In this document: positions 60,253-64,000 of the stretch, one piece after another | How positions within the stretch are numbered: the stretch's first letter is position 1 | Layout of the letters: every line of letters starts with the position of its first letter | Source of the DNA: Dryomyza anilis | Taxonomy: Eukaryota > Arthropoda > Insecta > Diptera > Dryomyzidae | NCBI GenBank assembly: GCA_951804985.1 | Contig: OX638132.1 | Location: forward strand, 2,957,529 to 3,021,528 | Direction of reading: 5' to 3' | Length of the DNA stretch: 64,000 bases | Notes under the pieces: generated by a model | Seen by the model: the letters and a program-made list of their open reading frames with translations, nothing else | What the model was told of the DNA's origin: nothing | Database searches by the model: none | Program-made: the position numbers and the translations under genes

Positions 60253-61135
60253 CACTCAGAAGGAAATGTACCATTAAATACTTTATGGTACGACCATTTA
60301 TCTTATGGTTCATGTATTAATAGTTTTTTCTTTTTAAATCAAAAGTATTCTAATTAATTCAATAGTATTTGAAAAATTCAGTACCATAAATTTAAATATT
60401 TCAATATTATTATTTTAAATAGAATAAATACTGTTGTTTTAATGGTTTCCTCCTATAATAATAAACGTGGTGTAAAAAAAACATAAAAACGAATGCAAAC
60501 ATGATCGTTTTGTACGTCATTCTGCGTGATTACTCAAAATGGTCGCATGTATTTTTTTGTTATAATCCACATTATTAAACGCGACATTGGTAAGGGCTCA
60601 ATGAATTTAATGTAAACAAATTATATTTATATATTTATTTATATTTTTATTTATTACAGAAAATAAATAATACATCGAACTTCTATTATGGCAACGGACT
60701 CAAAAATAACTGCAGACTTAAGTACTACAATCAATTATTGGAAACCAAAGCAAACATTAAATGTGTTATAACCTTTTGCAGCAAAAAGTGTCTTTTTATG
60801 TGTGTTTGTTGTAAAAGTGAATATCAATTTCGACATTTAAATAAAATAATATATACAATAAATTAACTAAAATACATTTTTGTTTTAATAAATTATTAGG
60901 AAAATGTAATTCGACTATACCATAAAATTAATAATACGTATCATTAAATTTTTATAGTTCTTTCTTATTGACATAACAATATCACATTATAAAATTTATA
61001 GTACAACCACACATTGTATTAAGAGTTTCAATAATACTGAACTGATGGGACGCATCCTATTGACCAATTTTAATGGTATAAATTATTGTTTTTCTATTGA
61101 AATACTATCAATTTACCATGATTTTTTTCTGGGTG
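60253..61135 (+). mobile_element. ~880-bp TIR element, copy 2
   Basis: TA|CACTCAGAAGGAAATGTACC ... TTTTTTTCTGGGTG|TA. Collinear with 53265-54143 at about 85-90% identity with small indels. Confidence 0.8.
60501..60866 (+). pseudogene. Decayed second copy of the small Cys-rich ORF
   Basis: Start ATG, donor (GTAAGG at 60590), acceptor (60658-60659) and the full second exon (60660-60866) align with 53514-53874. In exon 1 an extra T in the T-run (near 60552-60558) shifts the frame into an early TAA. Exon 2 stays open for 68 codons with Cys at most of the same positions. Confidence 0.6.
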
Positions 61136-61404
61136 TAGATATGAATACGAATAACAGGATTACGAACTACATATCATTCATATCTGATCAACTTTCAGAT
61201 GCATGACAATACATTTTTTCCAAAAAGTTTGTGTCAACGATAGGTTATTTAGCAGTTTTCGGCAGCGAAAGGGTGGGAAGTAAAAGCTTTAAAAGCAGAT
61301 AAATCCTATTGAAATTATAAAAATCCAATATAATCCAATAAATCCGGTGAATTGGATTTAATAAAAAAAATAATTTTTTCAGCCCTGAATTGGACCGGTC
61401 TTTA

Positions 61405-61989
61405 CCCAGCAAGACATGCCTTACCGAAACTCCAACACAAAGACAATATTATATTTTCTCACTCATACATAAATAATTGCTTATTTATATTATAGATATC
61501 AAAGTGGAAGAGTCATCTGCATTAAACAACTGCATGGAAGGAAGCAAAACAACGGAAAACAAAAGTCTTTTTTATAGACAATTTTGTAATGCAAACATGT
61601 TGAATGTAATGCGCATTATATTCAACGCAATAAAAATGAAAACTATAGAATTTTGAGTTTTTTGGTTTTATTTGGTGTAATTTTGGTTAGTTTACTATTA
61701 ATTTAACCGTCCCTAACCTCAAATTTAAAACAGTTTATGTTACGTAAAATATTTCGTAAATTTACAAGAAATTTAATCGTCACTTATTACCAAAAGAACA
61801 GTGATAAACATATATTCATTTGTTTCTCATTTCAGATGAGTGAGAAAGAGATAAAATTCACACGCACACAAAAGTTTCGGTCAATTTTGTCCCGACGCTC
61901 TTAACAATGTTATAGAAACTTTTACTGAAACTTTCAGTTTTGATACTTGTAATATTACTGCTCATATGACCGTTAGTGTTCTTGCTGGG
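61405..61989. mobile_element. CCCAGCAAGA element, single-unit copy
   Basis: TA|CCCAGCAAGACATGCC ... AGTGTTCTTGCTGGG|TA. The outer parts match one unit of 24899-26193; about 170 bp in the middle (from 61490) is unrelated sequence. Confidence 0.8.
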
Positions 61990-62214
61990 TATGTTGTCGA
62001 GACCTAAATTTTATATACAATTTGTGGGATCATTTAAAAATTAAGATAAGCCAGAATAAAGTGGTAAATATTGACGAAATTGTAAAATTGGAATGCAAAA
62101 TATGTTAGCAATAAAATAATTGAAAATATGTCACACAGATGGCACGTAGTAATTTAAAATAATGGTTATACATAAAATATTTCGTGAATTTATAGAAATA
62201 AAATATGTTTTATG

Positions 62215-63340
62215 CAAAATAATTGCATGATTGCCAGAATTATGTTCATTATTGTGTCAATCAAATTAGCATTGAAGCATGATTGATATAATAATAGTAT
62301 GATTGCAGTTTGACAGCTGATGACAGCTGTTGACAGTTTGGCAGGTTAAGTATTAAATTAGACTTCGCCGTGGCGGGTCAGCGTCGAGCGCTTGTGACAA
62401 GTCACGATCTGTAGCGATTTATATTTAATTATATCAATTGCTTGTACTCCGCGATATGATCGCATGACCATACTTACACTTCAGCTGCACATCTTGAATT
62501 GATACGAACTGAAAATTCAAACAAGAACGACTGAAAACCGGAAAGAAAAAAAACGGTGTTTGAAGCCCGTACTTTACGGAGTACAAACGAAATAAAAACG
62601 GTGTGCTCCGTAGCAAACGGAGTACTATCGTATCCGTCACTACGGAGACAAAAGGGCAGAAAAACGGTATGTTTCAATTACGGACAATATACGGCATTTA
62701 AACTTTAAACGAAATGGAATTATTTGGCCTGCCGTAAATTTTCTGTTTTCATTCAAGTGTCGACGGATCCGTTTTGTACGTACCGTAAACGTGCCGTTAC
62801 AAACGGAATTGTGATTCCGTTTGTTGACGGAGCTCAGTTAAAATGTTTCTTGGGAAGTTAAGAAAAAACTTCGGTTTTAGATCCTGAACAGAATGAGATC
62901 TGAGAAAGACACAATACACGCTGAACAAAAGGCGTCGTCACTTCAGCAGTGCAACGAGCCGCACAAATATTCCAATTTTCTTACACCAGCGAACGTCAGC
63001 CTCTTTGAAACGATATTTTCATTCTTGCAAATTAAGAAAATGAAGCGACGGAACAGAGTTATTTATTAATCTTTAATAAAGTGTTTTTCTATTAAATATT
63101 GGTGTTTTTTTAAATAAAGTAGTATTCTTAAATTTATTTGTTTCAGGTTAACGCAATCATTTAATGATTTTGCAATAAGTGACGCTTGGGAAAACATGAT
63201 TGAAACAATCATGCAATGATTAAAAACATGATAGAATCATTGGAAAACATGATTGAAACAATCATGCAACATGATTGCTACAATAATAATTCCAATCATT
63301 AAATGATACCGTCGAAACATGATTGTGGTGATCATGTTTT
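62215..63340. repeat. Palindrome-rich region: CATGATTG and ACGGA/TCCGT motifs
   Basis: CATGATTG or its complement recurs at 62229, 62276, 63196-63215, 63248-63285 and 63319-63340, often as short palindromes such as 'acatgattgaaacaatcatg'. Between them, 62520-62830 has about fifteen ACGGA/TCCGT pentamers on both strands. Could be one complex transposon, but termini are unclear. Confidence 0.4.
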
Positions 63341-63704
63341 TTTTGTGCGTGCAGTTGCAAGTTCATCGAGTTGCATATCCTCCTCAATTTACCACAATAT
63401 TGTTCATCATTCAGTGCCTACAGATTGTTGTTACAACGAATCCTGACCTTTATTCTGCAGTTGCTTCTCCAGTCCACTTTCGAAATTCGAAGTGGACTTT
63501 TGACAGTTCAATTATCCCTCTCTCACCGCAGTTTCGCTGGCAACACTGTTTTTGTGCGCATAGCCCAAATCCTAGCACAAATCGCAGCCAACTTCATAAA
63601 GTGAAAATTTTCTGTAGCTGGTGAATGTGAAAATTGTGTTGTTCCGTGGAAAACCAACAGAAATGCAGTAAAAAGTGCACAGGATTTGACAAAATTATCA
63701 CTAA
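63341..63704 (+). promoter_or_regulatory. Nf1 5' UTR and probable promoter
   Basis: GC-richer, non-repetitive sequence just upstream of the Nf1 start codon. No TATA box. Short upstream frames are unrecognised. The ATG at 63705 has a good insect context (cactaaATGG). Confidence 0.45.
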
Positions 63705-63764
63705 ATGGCGACGCAGAAGCCTGGCGAGTGGGCCAACTCACTTTTGGCCCGTTTCGAGGATCAG
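63705..63764 (+). CDS. Nf1: Neurofibromin 1, first coding exon (partial)
   Basis: Twenty codons, MATQKPGEWANSLLARFEDQ, then a strong GTGAGT donor at 63765 in phase 0. This matches the N-terminus of insect neurofibromin, and the exon ends after exactly the same residue (the Gln before Leu-Pro) as human NF1 exon 1. Neurofibromin is a very large cytoplasmic Ras GTPase-activating protein that restrains Ras/MAPK signalling and affects cAMP, growth and learning in flies. Only this exon and the start of intron 1 (to 64000) lie in the window. Confidence 0.88.
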
Positions 63765-64000
63765 GTGAGTGCACAGCATGAATTTCATTTGTTATCCACC
63801 CAATTTTCACAACTGCGAAAGCAAAAAAAGCTGTCAAATAATTTCCCTATCGATTGAAAAATGTCCCATATTGTGCGAGTGAAACAGCAGATGTGCGACT
63901 GCGATGGCACATGATTGTTTTTGTTTTGGGATATTTTATGTTTACTATTTGTTTACATTCCGGCGACACATGTTGCGCCAAAGTTATGAATGGGATTTGT

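Overview
The window looks like nuclear DNA of a higher fly (Diptera, Brachycera), probably Drosophila or a close acalyptrate relative. The evidence is GT-AG spliced genes with insect orthologues, short introns of 60-70 bp beside long repeat-filled ones, GC-richer exons in strongly AT-rich non-coding DNA, and dispersed DINE-1/INE-1-like elements with the diagnostic subterminal inverted repeat (ATACCCTACAC ... GTGTAGGGTAT). The species cannot be fixed from sequence alone. There is no sign of bacterial operons, rRNA, CRISPR or an integrated virus.

Four real protein-coding loci are supported. (1) 15391-21538, plus strand, ten coding exons: a secreted insulin-receptor-like ectodomain (L domain, Cys-rich furin-like, L domain, FnIII) with no transmembrane segment or kinase, i.e. 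Secreted decoy of InR (Sdr). (2) 39375-46109, plus strand: a TMEM165/GDT1 (UPF0016) Golgi cation/proton exchanger carrying both ExGD(K/R) motifs, with an extra Asn/Ser-rich alternative exon at 44062. (3) 49291-50875, minus strand, two coding exons: a secreted inhibitory serpin of the Spn88Ea type. (4) 63705-63764, plus strand: the first coding exon (20 codons) of Neurofibromin 1 (Nf1); the rest lies beyond the window.

Most other DNA is mobile-element debris. 1-14.7 kb: a degenerate ~200-bp array, a tRNA-derived SINE, a LINE 3' end, foldback MITEs, two 15-bp minisatellites ending in a Helitron-like CTAG terminus, a hAT-like MITE packed with TGATTAAT, a mariner-family element with a broken transposase and a DINE-1. 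Sdr intron 2 holds a LINE RNase H relic and other repeats. 21.9-30 kb: a LINE ending in (TAAG)n, hAT-like elements, a dimerised TA-flanked element and DINE-1s. 30.1-36.4 kb: a 2.9-kb tandem duplication whose second copy alone received a 493-bp insertion with an 8-bp target duplication. 40.7-43.4 kb (inside the TMEM165 intron): nested foldback elements, one made of two inverted copies of the mariner 5' end. 51-63 kb: a nearly gene-free stretch with two copies of a ~880-bp element that carries an intron-containing, Cys-rich small ORF.

The genes are not an operon and have independent jobs: insulin signalling (Sdr), Golgi ion homeostasis (TMEM165), protease inhibition (serpin) and Ras regulation (Nf1). 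I see no convincing novel multi-gene system. The best candidate for something undescribed is the ~880-bp element with its spliced small ORF (53265-54143, relative at 60253-61135).
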